The notes: generated from the sequence alone by a model not told the origin. A stretch of DNA of 36,053 bases from an uncultured Clostridia bacterium (GCA_904419945.1 CAJFTM010000012.1:1-36053); one strand, 5' to 3'; positions 25,812 to 35,483 are shown, counted from the first letter of the stretch. A program made the numbers and translations.

Positions 25812-26912
25812 CTATTTGTTCTCCTCCGTCTTGTCCTCCGCACCGACGGCGGATCGATCGCCCGCTTTGGCCGCGTCTTCCTCGATTTTTTCGCCCTCTT
25901 TCGCGGCGACTTCCTCTGCAGGCGGCTCAAAGGGCGTCTCTTCCAGCGCCCTTCCCGCCGGTTCCGAAGGAGGGGGTGCCGCCTTGGCTTTGCGGGCGGC
26001 GAGGCGCTTTTTGCGCTCCTCCTCCATGGCGAGGCGCTGTTCCTTGGTATAGTAGGCAGGCCGATCGGCATACGCCAAAGCCTCATCGGCCGCGCCGAAC
26101 AGTCTGCCATATTTTTTATAATTCCAGATCAACAGACAGACCGCCAGCATCACGCCGGCAACTGCCATGACAATTGCCATGACCCAGGAGATCTGCACCT
26201 TATCGCCGAGAATATACTGCGGGTCGCGCAGAGGCTCCATGATTGCTCGGACGACGCCGTAGCCGAAGAGATAGCCAGCAAGCGAGAGGCCGCTCGGTTT
26301 TTTATGGAACTTCCACATCAGCGTAAACAGCAGAGCAAACACGATGAGGTTGAGCATACTTTCATAAAAGAAAAAGGCATAGTGCCAGCTGTGCGTATTC
26401 TCGATATAGACGGAAAAGGGAAACCATTGCAGCGACGGATCGGAAACAAGCCCGCCGTACACTTCCTGATTGAAGAAGTTGCCCCAGCGGCCGATTCCCT
26501 GCGCCAGGATGACGCCCGGCACGAGGCAGTCTGCGACGCGCAGAAAGTTGATCTTATGGATGACGCAGAAAAGCACGACGCCGAGCGCCCCGCCCATGAC
26601 GCCGCCGATAATGGACAGACCGCCCGCACGGATACCGTGATCCTCGTCGAACGAAAGCCAGTACTGAATTGGAACGCCGCCCGTGATGCAATAGAACAGG
26701 CGCGCACACACGATCCCGATCGGCAAAATACACAGTAAAAGATCGAGCACCCACTCCACGGGAATGTTCCGCCGCTTGAAGAGCAGCGCGACGACGACCG
26801 TCGCAAGGATGATACCGCAGACGATCATGATCGCATAATAATAGATCGTAAATCCGTCTCCGATGGGGATGGTAAACCCGCGAGGCGGAATATAGTAGTT
26901 CGGTTCGTTCAT
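25812..26912 (-). CDS. lgt: Prolipoprotein diacylglyceryl transferase with C-terminal extension
   Basis: The 366-residue membrane enzyme transfers diacylglycerol to the lipobox cysteine. Seven hydrophobic helices occupy residues 15-255. Signature 'LAQGIGRWGNFFNQEVYGG' contains the essential arginine and asparagine residues; 'GIRAGGLSIIGGVMGG' and 'FFYESMLNLIVF' are also typical. About 95 extra residues at the C-terminus are charged and rich in Ala, Glu and Pro. Lgt normally ends near residue 270-280. It heads the operon lgt-pncB-coiled-coil-lspA-rluD-pyrR. Confidence 0.95.
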   Translation of the reverse strand: MNEPNYYIPPRGFTIPIGDGFTIYYYAIMIVCGIILATVVVALLFKRRNIPVEWVLDLLLCILPIGIVCARLFYCITGGVPIQYWLSFDEDHGIRAGGLSIIGGVMGGALGVVLFCVIHKINFLRVADCLVPGVILAQGIGRWGNFFNQEVYGGLVSDPSLQWFPFSVYIENTHSWHYAFFFYESMLNLIVFALLFTLMWKFHKKPSGLSLAGYLFGYGVVRAIMEPLRDPQYILGDKVQISWVMAIVMAVAGVMLAVCLLIWNYKKYGRLFGAADEALAYADRPAYYTKEQRLAMEEERKKRLAARKAKAAPPPSEPAGRALEETPFEPPAEEVAAKEGEKIEEDAAKAGDRSAVGAEDKTEENK

Positions 26913-26977
26913 AAAAAATCTCCCGCACCCGTATCCTCTCCTGAGGGCAAGGCGCGCCGTTTGGTTATACGTGATTT

Positions 26978-27006
26978 ATTATAACACAACGAAAGAAAAA
27001 ACTCAA
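26978..27006 (-). promoter_or_regulatory. Promoter of the lgt operon
   Basis: Minus-strand TTGAGT (27001-27006), 17-bp spacer, perfect TATAAT (26978-26983). The leader to the lgt ATG at 26912 is about 60 bases and contains GGGAG close to the start. Confidence 0.8.
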
Positions 27007-27147
27007 TGCATTTTACAAAGAAAAGTAAGCAACGGCTGCTGTATGGGCAGATGAAGGATCCGTTTGAAAACAATCGACATTGACACATATATTTCAGGCA
27101 CACTACTCTGCAAAACCAAATCTTTTTCCGATAACCCTATACAATAC

Positions 27148-27177
27148 AAAAAAAAGGGAGCCCTGCAAGAGCTCCCT
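27148..27177 (-). terminator. Terminator of the mazF-like gene
   Basis: Stem 27055+100-type arms AGGGAGC (27155-27161) and GCTCCCT (27171-27177) with a nine-base loop, followed on the minus strand by eight Ts (27148-27155). Confidence 0.85.
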
Positions 27178-27199
27178 CCCCTGTGCGATCCCCCGCCCG

Positions 27200-27547
27200 T
27201 TATCGCGCGCATCCGAGACTGATGAGCAAAGCGCCGTCCACTTTGCGCATCGTATTGGGCGACAGCGCCCCGATGCGCTCCTTCAGCCGCCGCTTATCCA
27301 ATGTGCGGATCTGTTCGAGCAGGATGACCGAGTCCTTTTGCAGGCCGGATGCCTGACCGGCGATCTCGATGTGTGTGGGCAGGCGCGCCTTGGTCAGCCG
27401 GCTGGTAACTGCCGCCGCTATGACGGTGGGAGAATACTTATTGCCGACGTCGTTCTGTACGACGAGTACAGGGCGCACCCCGCCCTGTTCACTGCCCACG
27501 ACCGGGCTCAGATCCGCATAGTACAGTTCTCCCCTCTTGATCTCCAT
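27200..27547 (-). CDS. MazF/PemK-type endoribonuclease toxin
   Basis: The 115-residue protein matches the Gram-positive MazF (NdoA/EndoA) family in length and motifs: '[20 protein letters not shown]', '[14 protein letters not shown]', '[10 protein letters not shown]', 'LPTHIEI' and '[17 protein letters not shown]'. Such proteins cleave single-stranded mRNA at short sequences. No antitoxin reading frame is visible immediately upstream; the preceding gene is nnr, 230 bases away. The start at 27547 follows GCGAGG. In Bacillus the equivalent gene sits near alr with its antitoxin ndoAI; here both are missing locally, so the partner must be elsewhere or absent. Confidence 0.93.
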   Translation of the reverse strand: MEIKRGELYYADLSPVVGSEQGGVRPVLVVQNDVGNKYSPTVIAAAVTSRLTKARLPTHIEIAGQASGLQKDSVILLEQIRTLDKRRLKERIGALSPNTMRKVDGALLISLGCAR

Positions 27548-27574
27548 CCCTCGCGTCCTCGCAATTTCTCTTTC

Positions 27575-27637
27575 GGAAGCTCCCTCCCTTCTCAGTATAT
27601 GTAAAGCAAAGCCTCTGCTGTTCGGGAAGGAACTTCC
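27575..27637 (-). promoter_or_regulatory. Long inverted repeat in the mazF leader
   Basis: Arms 27575-27588 and 27624-27637 pair over 14 positions when G-U pairs are allowed (GGAAGTTCCTTCCC with GGGAGGGAGCTTCC on the minus strand); the next outer bases (27574 and 27638) also pair. The 35-base loop includes a TATACT that might be a -10 element. It could be an operator or an RNA structure. Confidence 0.45.
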
Positions 27638-27677
27638 GGATCGAATGCAGTATGGCCGAAAAGGAGATTTTTTATAC

Positions 27678-27703
27678 AAAAAAAGGGCCGACGGCCCTCT
27701 TTT
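27678..27703 (-). terminator. Terminator of nnr
   Basis: Short GC stem AGGGCC (27684-27689) / GGCCCT (27693-27698), three-base loop, followed on the minus strand by TTTTTTT (27678-27684). TTTT at 27700-27703 also allows plus-strand function. Confidence 0.75.
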
Positions 27704-27777
27704 GATAATATCCAGTCTGTATGCCAGACATAATACTGTACAAACACATTCTTTTTTCAGCGTGCTCAGCATTTTGC

Positions 27778-29265
<1,488 letters not shown>

Positions 29266-29347
29266 ACCGTCCCTCTCATAAATTCCTGCGATTTTCAGCC
29301 TTTTTATAGAAAGTTTCTAGAAAAATAACTACTATGTCTGACATGGA

Positions 29348-29965
29348 TCAGTCTTCTTCGTCCCCACGCAGCGAAGCGAGAGCATCTTTGGCTACATCAT
29401 GACCAAACCCCTTGGACAGGAGATGGCGATATGCCTTCGCCAACACTTCGCGCGTAGGCTGTCTGCCGCGCATATATTTTTCGAGAACGCGGCGGGCCGC
29501 TTCTTCCTCTCCCTCGATATTTGCAAGCGCCGCCGCGATCCCCTCTTCCGATGCTCCTTTTTTGCGCAGTTCCTGCGCGATCAGCCGCGGCCCCTTCGAG
29601 CGGGAGGCCGATTCGACATACTGTTCACAGTACTGCGCGTCATCCACAAAACGGTATTCGCGCAGCTTTTCCAAAACATAATCGCAGACTGCATCCACAT
29701 ACCCCTTCTTGCGCAGATAATCGCGCATCGCGCGCTCCGTCTTCATGCTGGCCGAAAGGTGCGTGAGAGCCTTATCCAACGCCTGCGCCTTCTCATTTTC
29801 CAGCTGGATCTCGTCTAAAAAGGCAGGTTCGACATGCTGCCCCGCGCGCAGGCGGTAGCGCACCGCGGTCTCCAATTTTAACCCGCAATAGAAGCTGCCG
29901 TCGACATATATGTTGCACCGCCCCTTGTCTTTGACCTGGGGCGTGATAGCTGTTATTTCAGACAT
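29348..29965 (-). CDS. recX: Regulatory protein RecX
   Basis: The 205-residue, mostly helical protein has the three-helix repeats of RecX, which modulates RecA filaments. Family segments are 'ALTHLSASMKTERAMRDYLR', 'LREYRFVDDAQYCEQYVES' and 'KGPRLIAQELRKKGASEEGI'. The ATG at 29965 was chosen over an upstream one because GCGAGG lies just before it. recA itself is not in this window. It sits between ilvE and nnr. Confidence 0.88.
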   Translation of the reverse strand: MSEITAITPQVKDKGRCNIYVDGSFYCGLKLETAVRYRLRAGQHVEPAFLDEIQLENEKAQALDKALTHLSASMKTERAMRDYLRKKGYVDAVCDYVLEKLREYRFVDDAQYCEQYVESASRSKGPRLIAQELRKKGASEEGIAAALANIEGEEEAARRVLEKYMRGRQPTREVLAKAYRHLLSKGFGHDVAKDALASLRGDEED

Positions 29966-29990
29966 AATACCTCGCAAATCCAAAAATCCC

Positions 29991-30038
29991 GTTTATTGAA
30001 ACAGTCCGCTGCCCTTACGGGCGCGGACTGCCATAAAC
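29991..30038 (-). terminator. Hairpin terminator after ilvE
   Basis: Stem CAGTCCGC (30002-30009) / GCGGACTG (30023-30030) with inner GCCC/GGGC, followed on the minus strand by only TTTC. Outer bases GTTTAT (29991-29996) and ATAAAC (30033-30038) extend the pairing. Strength is moderate because the U run is weak. Confidence 0.55.
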
Positions 30039-30082
30039 GATCGGATAGGGGCAACCGAAATCTGCCCTGCGGTACCGGCCGC

Positions 30083-31138
30083 TCAGAGTTTGACGACCCA
30101 GCCGAATTTATCTTCGAGGCGGCCGGTCTGGATACCGGTGATCGTATCGTACAGCCACTTGGTGATGGGGCCCATTTCGCCGCCATTAACGACGTAATCC
30201 TGCCCCTTATATTCCATCATGCCGACGGGAGAAATGACTGCCGCTGTACCCGTTCCAAATGCTTCGTTCAGCGTCCCTTTCTTCTGCGCCTCGATCACTT
30301 CATCGATAGAGACGCGGCGCTCGGAAACTTTGTACCCGTGCGCGCGCAACAACTCGATGCTGCTCTTACGGGTAATGCCGGGCAGAATGGAACCGACGAG
30401 AGCAGGCGTGACAACTTCGCCGTCCAGAACGAAGAACATATTCATCGAGCCGACTTCCTCGACATATTTCTTTTCGTTGGCATCCAGCCAAAGGACCTGG
30501 TCAAAGCCCTTCTTTTCCGCCTCTTCGCCCGCTTTTAAACTGACGGCATAGTTGGCGATGCACTTGGATTCGCCGGTGCCTCCGACGGTCGCGCGGGTGT
30601 AATAATCCTCGACGAGCAGGCGGGTCGGTGCGAGGCCGTGCGCATAATAACTGCCGACGGGCGAAAGAATGATAAAGAAGAGGTACTCGCTGCTGGCATG
30701 AACGCCCAGCGCGACGTTGGTCGCGATGATGGACGGACGGATGTACAGAGCGGTACCGGGCGCCGTCGGGATCCAATCTTTTTCGATGCGGAGCAGCTCG
30801 AACAGGCCGTCGAGGGCAACCTTTTCATCGATGCGCGGGATGCACATACGATCCGCCGAACGATTCATGCGCTTAAAGTTTTCCTCCGGGCGGAAGACGC
30901 GAATCTCGCCCTTTTCGTTGCGAAAAGCCTTTAACCCCTCAAAAATGCCCTGTGCATAGTGGAAAACGGTCGTTGCGAGATCGAACGGGACGGGGCCGTA
31001 CGGCTGAATGACCGGTTCTTCCCACTTGCCGTCCTTATACTTCATCGTCAACATATAGTCGGTGAAGATCTTGCCGAACCCGAGCTTACTCTGGTCGGCC
31101 GGTTTTTCCTTCAGTTTTTCCGCTTGGATGAATTTCAT
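30083..31138 (-). CDS. ilvE: Branched-chain amino acid aminotransferase
   Basis: The 351-residue PLP enzyme belongs to fold type IV. Lys192 in 'GGTGESKCIANYAVSLKAG' is the expected Schiff-base lysine. 'FHYAQGIFEGLKAFR', 'FRPEENFKRMNRSADRMCIP', 'ALYIRPSIIAT' and 'EAFGTGTAAVISPV' are typical of the eukaryotic-like/BCAT group of about 350 residues. It interconverts Leu, Ile and Val with their 2-oxo acids, so it can work in synthesis or fermentation. The ATG at 31138 follows AAGGAAG, and a good promoter lies at 31188-31216. Confidence 0.96.
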   Translation of the reverse strand: MKFIQAEKLKEKPADQSKLGFGKIFTDYMLTMKYKDGKWEEPVIQPYGPVPFDLATTVFHYAQGIFEGLKAFRNEKGEIRVFRPEENFKRMNRSADRMCIPRIDEKVALDGLFELLRIEKDWIPTAPGTALYIRPSIIATNVALGVHASSEYLFFIILSPVGSYYAHGLAPTRLLVEDYYTRATVGGTGESKCIANYAVSLKAGEEAEKKGFDQVLWLDANEKKYVEEVGSMNMFFVLDGEVVTPALVGSILPGITRKSSIELLRAHGYKVSERRVSIDEVIEAQKKGTLNEAFGTGTAAVISPVGMMEYKGQDYVVNGGEMGPITKWLYDTITGIQTGRLEDKFGWVVKL

Positions 31139-31187
31139 AATCCATACTTCCTTACCGTCGGGCAGACGCCCTGTTTTTTCTTTTTGT

Positions 31188-31216
31188 ATTATAGCACAAC
31201 CGTCCACATTTGTAAA
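31188..31216 (-). promoter_or_regulatory. Promoter of ilvE
   Basis: Minus-strand TTTACA (31211-31216), 17-bp spacer, TATAAT (31188-31193) preceded by TGC, giving an extended -10. The leader is about 45 bases; no T-box or leader peptide is apparent. Confidence 0.85.
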
Positions 31217-31269
31217 CGATTTGCAAATCGGATTATTCAAATTGCAGCGATCGATTTTGTCGATTGTTC

Positions 31270-31905
31270 CTATTTTGCGGGCGGAAACGGAAAGAGATAT
31301 TCTTCCCCCTCGCCGCACACAACGCGCCCTCCCATGAAATCGACCGCACCCGCCGAAAAAGCAGGTACATCTGCCGATCGGACGGCCGCAATGACGCACA
31401 CTTTGTCTGTATACCGCGTATCCTTGACGGTACACGCGCGCGAGGAGAGATAGCGCCTGAGAGCGTCATAATGCTCGTAGCTGACCGTCAGGCTCATATC
31501 GCGGCAGGGCGTAAATTCACGGATATCCGCTTCTGCGAGCAGCTCTGCAGCTGCCCCGGCATAGGCTCGGACCAACCCTCCGGCCCCCAATTTGATGCCG
31601 CCGAAATAGCGCGTGACGACGACTGCCGTTTCAAACAGTTTTTTGCTGCGGATCACTTCCAGAATGGGCATGCCCGCCGTACCCTGCGGCTCGCCGTCGT
31701 CTGAAAAGCGGAGCAAGTTGCCCGCCCTGTCCGCGACAAAGGCGAAGCAGTTGTGCGTGGCGAGGGAATGCTCCGCCCGCACCGCCGCGACAAAGGCGCG
31801 CGCCGCATCCTCGCCCGCCGCGTGCGCGCAGCGGGCGATAAAGCGGGAACGCTCGATCACTTTTTCATGCGTTGACTCCGAACATACGGAGAGATAACTC
31901 TGCAT
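31270..31905 (-). CDS. YigZ/IMPACT-family protein
   Basis: The 211-residue protein has the conserved IMPACT N-terminal domain ('IERSRFIARCAHAAGEDAAR', 'ATHNCFAFVAD', 'FSDDGEPQGTAGMPILEVI', 'VVVTRYFGGIKLGAGGLVRAY') and a smaller C-terminal ferredoxin-like domain. Family members are cytosolic and their function is uncertain (links to translation and stress in eukaryotes). Length is standard. It follows tyrS after a terminator-like hairpin and precedes ilvE, which has its own promoter. Confidence 0.93.
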   Translation of the reverse strand: MQSYLSVCSESTHEKVIERSRFIARCAHAAGEDAARAFVAAVRAEHSLATHNCFAFVADRAGNLLRFSDDGEPQGTAGMPILEVIRSKKLFETAVVVTRYFGGIKLGAGGLVRAYAGAAAELLAEADIREFTPCRDMSLTVSYEHYDALRRYLSSRACTVKDTRYTDKVCVIAAVRSADVPAFSAGAVDFMGGRVVCGEGEEYLFPFPPAK

Positions 31906-31930
31906 TGTTGGACCACCTGACGACTACGAT

Positions 31931-31980
31931 TGCGCACAATGCGCAAAATTACAGAAGGAGGGGCAAGCGCTCCTCCTTCC
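31931..31980 (-). terminator. Hairpins after tyrS
   Basis: GAAGGAGG (31954-31961) pairs with CCTCCTTC (31972-31979), loop of ten, followed on the minus strand by CTGTAATTTTG, a weak U-rich stretch. A second small stem TTGCGCA/TGCGCAA (31930-31946) follows. Termination may be partial, with read-through into yigZ. Confidence 0.55.
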
Positions 31981-32013
31981 GGATCCGGCACGCCGCACGG
32001 CGCAGGATCAACT

Positions 32014-33228
32014 TTATGCAAGCAGAACGCGGATATGCACCTTTTTGCCTTTATGAAGGACAAACTCCCCCTTCTCTTTTGCAGAGCCGGGGATGGGCGC
32101 ATTGACGTCATCTACCTTATCTTCGTCCACTCTTACGGCTCCCCCTTCGATCAGGCGGCGCGCCTCGCTCTTGGACTTCGCGACGCCGCAGGCGGCCATC
32201 GCATCAGCGACGGTCGCGGTATCGGCGGGAATGGTCGCGGAGGGCATGTTTTCGGCATCGCCGCCGAAAGCAGCCTTCGCCTGCGCCTGCGCGGCGTTCG
32301 CCTTCTCCTCGCCGTGGACCATCTTCGTCAGCTCGTAAGCGAGGCGCGCTTTGGCCGCGTTCATGCGCTCGTCTTGATGGGCGCAGAGTTCGGCGATCTC
32401 TTCGAGCGGGAGGAAGGTGAGGAGCTTGAAGCACTTTTCCACATCCGCGTCGTCCGTGTTGCGCCAGTACTGGTAGAACTCGTACGGAGATGTCTTGTTC
32501 TCGTCCAGCCAAACGGCGCCCTTCGCGGTCTTGCCCATCTTGCGGCCGTCGGACGTGGTGAGCAGGGTGAACGTCATTGCAAAGGCAGGCCGCTGCTCCT
32601 TGCGGCGGATGAGATCGGCGCCGGCGAGGATGTTGCTCCACTGATCGTCGCCGCCCAATTCCAAACGGCAGCCGTACTTGCGGTACAATACGAGGAAGTC
32701 GTATGCCTGCATGAGCATATAGTTAAATTCGAGGAACGAAAGCCCGCGCTCGTAGCGAGATTTGAAGCACTCCGCCGAAAGCATCTTGTTGACGGAGAAG
32801 TGCACGCCGATCTCGCGCAGAAAATCGATGTAGTTGAGATTGAGCAGCCAGTCGGCATTGTTGACCATGACCGCGCCGTTGTCGCCGTCAAAGCGGATAA
32901 AGCGCGCCATCTGTTTGCGGAAGCACTCGCAGTGGTAATCGACCGTCTCGCGCGTCATCATCTGGCGCATATCGGTACGGCCGGAAGGGTCGCCGATCAT
33001 GCCGGTGCCGCCGCCGATGAGCACGATGGGCTTGTGGCCCGCATCCTGCATATGCTTCATCGCGATCAGCTGCATGAAGTGCCCCACGTGCAGCGAATCC
33101 GCCGTCGGGTCAAAGCCGATGTAAAAGGGCACGGACTCTTTGCCGAGCATCTCGTACAGCTCATCCTCGTAGACGGTCTGCTTGATAAATCCCCTCTCGC
33201 GGAGGGTGTCCATCACATTTTTTGCCAT
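32014..33228 (-). CDS. tyrS: Tyrosyl-tRNA synthetase
   Basis: The 404-residue class I synthetase charges tRNA-Tyr. HIGH-type motif 'HVGH' is at residues 47-50 and the KMSKS-equivalent is 'KMGKT'. '[13 protein letters not shown]' and '[20 protein letters not shown]' are tyrosine-enzyme signatures. An S4 domain closes the protein ('[19 protein letters not shown]'). Length matches the TyrS2-like (TyrZ) type. Unusually for Firmicutes, the leader of about 130 bases shows no T-box motif. Confidence 0.96.
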   Translation of the reverse strand: MAKNVMDTLRERGFIKQTVYEDELYEMLGKESVPFYIGFDPTADSLHVGHFMQLIAMKHMQDAGHKPIVLIGGGTGMIGDPSGRTDMRQMMTRETVDYHCECFRKQMARFIRFDGDNGAVMVNNADWLLNLNYIDFLREIGVHFSVNKMLSAECFKSRYERGLSFLEFNYMLMQAYDFLVLYRKYGCRLELGGDDQWSNILAGADLIRRKEQRPAFAMTFTLLTTSDGRKMGKTAKGAVWLDENKTSPYEFYQYWRNTDDADVEKCFKLLTFLPLEEIAELCAHQDERMNAAKARLAYELTKMVHGEEKANAAQAQAKAAFGGDAENMPSATIPADTATVADAMAACGVAKSKSEARRLIEGGAVRVDEDKVDDVNAPIPGSAKEKGEFVLHKGKKVHIRVLLA

Positions 33229-33363
33229 TTATCCAACCTCTCTTCGTGCGGGGGCCTGCCCGCGCAGTATTTCCGTTGTCTGCGGCGCAGCGGCGTGCGC
33301 CATCCCGCCAAACTGCGGGCCCGCGCGACCCCCGCGAGCGCACCTGTCTGCCGCATCGTAATG
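33229..33363 (-). promoter_or_regulatory. GC-rich structured leader of tyrS
   Basis: The transcribed leader contains several small stems, such as CCCGC/GCGGG and GGCGCA/TGCGCC around 33280-33310. I find neither the T-box bulge (TGGNACCGCG) nor a terminator with U run. The leader's role is unknown. Confidence 0.45.
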
Positions 33364-33392
33364 ATTCTAACATATTTTCCGCCTTTTGTAAA
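33364..33392 (-). promoter_or_regulatory. Promoter of tyrS
   Basis: Minus-strand TTTACA (33387-33392), 17-bp spacer, TAGAAT (33364-33369) preceded by TGT as an extended -10. Confidence 0.75.
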
Positions 33393-33465
33393 CAGGTCCG
33401 CGCGCGAAAGCGCAATTCTTTCGCAAAAAAAATCAGAAGCGGCGCCGGAATCTTTGGCAAAAATA

Positions 33466-33494
33466 TTGATAAATTTTTGCGAGTATGGTATAAT
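33466..33494 (+). promoter_or_regulatory. Promoter of the scaffold-GGGtGRT operon
   Basis: TTGATA (33466-33471), 17-bp spacer, perfect TATAAT (33489-33494) preceded by TGG (extended -10). It fires away from the tyrS promoter, with about 70 bases between the two -35 elements. Confidence 0.85.
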
Positions 33495-33548
33495 TTTAAG
33501 CGGTCAAACTGACAATGTTACGGACAAATTTATATCGGAGGAAGTAGT

Positions 33549-34250
33549 ATGCACTATTCACGCGAAGTTGAAGAGATGATCTGCGTAACCAAGGGCCCCT
33601 ACCACGGCCCCGCGCCCATCCCCGAAGAAGGAAAATGGGTACAGGCAAAGGAGATCAAAGACATTTCCGGCCTCACGCACGGCGTCGGCTGGTGTGCGCC
33701 GCAGCAGGGCGCCTGCAAACTGACGCTCAACATCAAGGAGGGCGTCATCCAGGAAGCGCTCGTCGAAACGCTGGGCTGCTCGGGCATGACCCACTCGGCC
33801 GCCATGGCTGCGGAGATCCTGCCGAAAAAGACCATCCTCGAAGCGCTCAACACCGACCTCGTGTGCGACGCGATCAATACGGCGATGCGCGAGCTGTTCC
33901 TGCAGATCGTGTACGGCCGCAGCCAGTCTGCCTTCTCCGACGACGGCCTGGTGATCGGTGCCGGCCTCGAAGACCTCGGCAAAGGCACCCGCTCGCAGAT
34001 CGGCACCATGTATTCCACTGCCGCCAAGGGCGTGCGTTACCTCGAATTGACGGACGGCTACGTCAAGAGAATGGCACTGGATGCGAACAACGAAGTGATC
34101 GGCTATGAGTTCGTCAACTTCGGCAAGATGATGGACTTCGTGAAGGGCGGCATGGACGCCAACGAAGCGCTGCAGAAGGCGACCGGCCACTACGGCAGAT
34201 TCACCGAAGCAGACGGGGCGGTCAAGTACATCGACCCCCGCAAACAGTAA
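33549..34250 (+). CDS. NifU-like iron-sulfur cluster assembly scaffold protein
   Basis: The 233-residue protein is of the type always found beside GGGtGRT proteins and usually labelled iron-sulfur cluster assembly scaffold. Potential ligands are Cys49 and Cys56 ('GWCAPQQGACKL'), Cys77 ('TLGCSGMTHSAA') and Cys106. The central 'EALVETLGCSGMTHS' segment recalls the NifU/IscU fold. GGAGG (33537-33541) is seven bases from the ATG. The gene is followed after 14 bases by the GGGtGRT gene, so both are one operon. Its client proteins are unknown. Confidence 0.85.
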   Translation: MHYSREVEEMICVTKGPYHGPAPIPEEGKWVQAKEIKDISGLTHGVGWCAPQQGACKLTLNIKEGVIQEALVETLGCSGMTHSAAMAAEILPKKTILEALNTDLVCDAINTAMRELFLQIVYGRSQSAFSDDGLVIGAGLEDLGKGTRSQIGTMYSTAAKGVRYLELTDGYVKRMALDANNEVIGYEFVNFGKMMDFVKGGMDANEALQKATGHYGRFTEADGAVKYIDPRKQ

Positions 34251-34264
34251 GGAGGTAGCGAGCT

Positions 34265-35269
34265 ATGAGCATCACGTTTGAAGGTTACGAAAGAAGAATT
34301 GGCCAGATCCGTCCCGTCATGGACAAGTACGGCATCAAAGATTTTGAAGACGCGAAGCGCATCTGCAACGAGAAGGGCTTCGACGCATACGACATCGTGA
34401 AGGGCGTACAGCCCATCGCCTTTGAAAACGCCGGCTGGGCGTATACCCTCGGTTCCGCCATCGCCATCCAGAAGGGATGCACGAAGGCTGCGGACGCGGC
34501 GGAAGCCATCGGCGAAGGCTTGCAGGCGTTCTGCATCCCCGGCTCCGTCGCCGATCAGCGCAAAGTCGGCCTCGGCCACGGCAACCTCGCGGCCATGCTG
34601 CTGCGTGACGAGACCAAGTGCTTCTGCTTCCTCGCCGGCCACGAATCCTTTGCGGCCGCAGAGGGCGCGATCGGCATTGCGAAGAATGCGAACAAGGTCC
34701 GCAAAGAGCCGCTGCGCGTCATCCTCAACGGCCTCGGCAAGGATGCGGCGTACATCATCTCCCGCATCAACGGCTTCACCTATGTGCAGACCAAGTACGA
34801 TTACTATACCGGCGAACTGACCGTCGTGAAAGAGACCCCCTACTCCACCGGCGAGCGCGCGAAAGTCAAGTGCTACGGCGCGGACGACGTGAACGAGGGC
34901 GTCGCGATCATGATCAAGGAGAACGTTGACGTCTCCATCACCGGCAACTCGACCAACCCGACCCGCTTCCAGCACCCCGTCGCGGGCACCTATAAGAAAT
35001 GGGCTTGGGACAACGGCAAGAAGTACTTCTCCGTGGCATCCGGCGGCGGCACGGGCCGTACCCTGCACCCGGACAACATGGCGGCAGGCCCTGCCAGCTA
35101 CGGCATGACGGACACGATGGGCCGTATGCACTCGGATGCGCAGTTTGCGGGCTCCTCGTCCGTCCCTGCACACGTCGAGATGATGGGGCTGATCGGCGCC
35201 GGCAACAACCCGATGGTCGGCATGACCGTCGCTTGCGCAGTCGCTGTGCAGGAAGGTATGACCAAGTAA
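34265..35269 (+). CDS. GGGtGRT protein
   Basis: The 334-residue protein carries the name-giving motif 'SGGGTGRTLHPDN' at residues 259-271 and has normal full length. Other notable parts are 'GLGHGNLAAMLLRDETKCFC' and 'FLAGHESFAAAEGAIGIAKN'. Its biochemical role is not established; the family is co-encoded with a NifU-like scaffold in anaerobes, suggesting Fe-S or redox work. GGAGG is about nine bases before the ATG. The last 14 codons lie within a 47-bp core that recurs three times downstream (35349, 35471, 35890) with only synonymous changes, making the gene's 3' end part of a repeat array. Confidence 0.92.
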   Translation: MSITFEGYERRIGQIRPVMDKYGIKDFEDAKRICNEKGFDAYDIVKGVQPIAFENAGWAYTLGSAIAIQKGCTKAADAAEAIGEGLQAFCIPGSVADQRKVGLGHGNLAAMLLRDETKCFCFLAGHESFAAAEGAIGIAKNANKVRKEPLRVILNGLGKDAAYIISRINGFTYVQTKYDYYTGELTVVKETPYSTGERAKVKCYGADDVNEGVAIMIKENVDVSITGNSTNPTRFQHPVAGTYKKWAWDNGKKYFSVASGGGTGRTLHPDNMAAGPASYGMTDTMGRMHSDAQFAGSSSVPAHVEMMGLIGAGNNPMVGMTVACAVAVQEGMTK

Positions 35270-35272
35270 GTT
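35226..35272 (+). repeat. Gene-end repeat core, copy 1 (inside the GGGtGRT gene)
   Basis: The 47-bp core runs from CCGTCGCTTGCGCAG to TAAGTT and encodes the final residues V-A-C-A-V-A-V-Q-E-G-M-T-K and the stop. It is the reference for copies 2-4. Confidence 0.95.
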
Positions 35273-35291
35273 GGTTTATATGAAATTGAAA

Positions 35292-35321
35292 ACGGGTTCC
35301 CGACAGGGAGCCCGTTTTTTT
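35292..35321 (+). terminator. Terminator of the GGGtGRT operon (class I)
   Basis: Stem ACGGGTTCCC (35292-35301) / GGGAGCCCGT (35306-35315) with one G-T pair, then a run of seven Ts. Confidence 0.92.
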
Positions 35322-35322
35322 A

Positions 35323-35361
35323 GCGCAAGCGACATGGTCCTTTTTGGACCGTCGCTTGCGC
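35323..35361 (+). repeat. Inverted repeat joining unit 1 and copy 2
   Basis: GCGCAAGCGAC (35323-35333) is the exact reverse complement of GTCGCTTGCGC (35351-35361), which begins copy 2. Inside it GGTCC (35336-35340) pairs with GGACC (35346-35350) around TTTTT. Confidence 0.9.
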
Positions 35362-35395
35362 AGTGGCTGTGCAGGAAGGTATGACCAAGTAAGTT
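35349..35395 (+). repeat. Gene-end repeat core, copy 2
   Basis: Identical to copy 1 except one base: a valine codon GTC is GTG. The reading frame to the stop is intact but has no start: an in-frame TAG lies upstream at 35321-35323. It is followed by the same class I 3' sequence as the gene. Confidence 0.95.
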
Positions 35396-35414
35396 GGTTT
35401 ATATGAAATTGAAA

Positions 35415-35443
35415 ACGGGTTCCCGACAGGGAGCCCGTTTTTT
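35415..35443 (+). terminator. Class I terminator after copy 2
   Basis: Same 10-bp stem as at 35292-35315, followed by six Ts. The preceding 'TTGGTTTATATGAAATTG' is also duplicated, so the whole 3' region is repeated with a period of about 123 bases. Confidence 0.85.
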
Positions 35444-35444
35444 A

Positions 35445-35483
35445 GCGCAAGCGACATGGTCCACTTTGGGCCGTCGCTTGCGC
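35445..35483 (+). repeat. Inverted repeat joining unit 2 and copy 3
   Basis: GCGCAAGCGAC (35445-35455) against GTCGCTTGCGC (35473-35483). The inner arms are GGTCC and GGGCC, which still pair using one G-U, although the loop sequence has changed. Confidence 0.88.

Noticed and set aside
24294-26738. 814-codon plus-strand reading frame
   Set aside because: It lies antisense to pncB and lgt, which have full conserved motifs. It is a product of GC-biased codon use.
31930-33579. Long plus-strand frame opposite tyrS
   Set aside because: Antisense to an unmistakable tyrS and running through promoters of both flanking operons.
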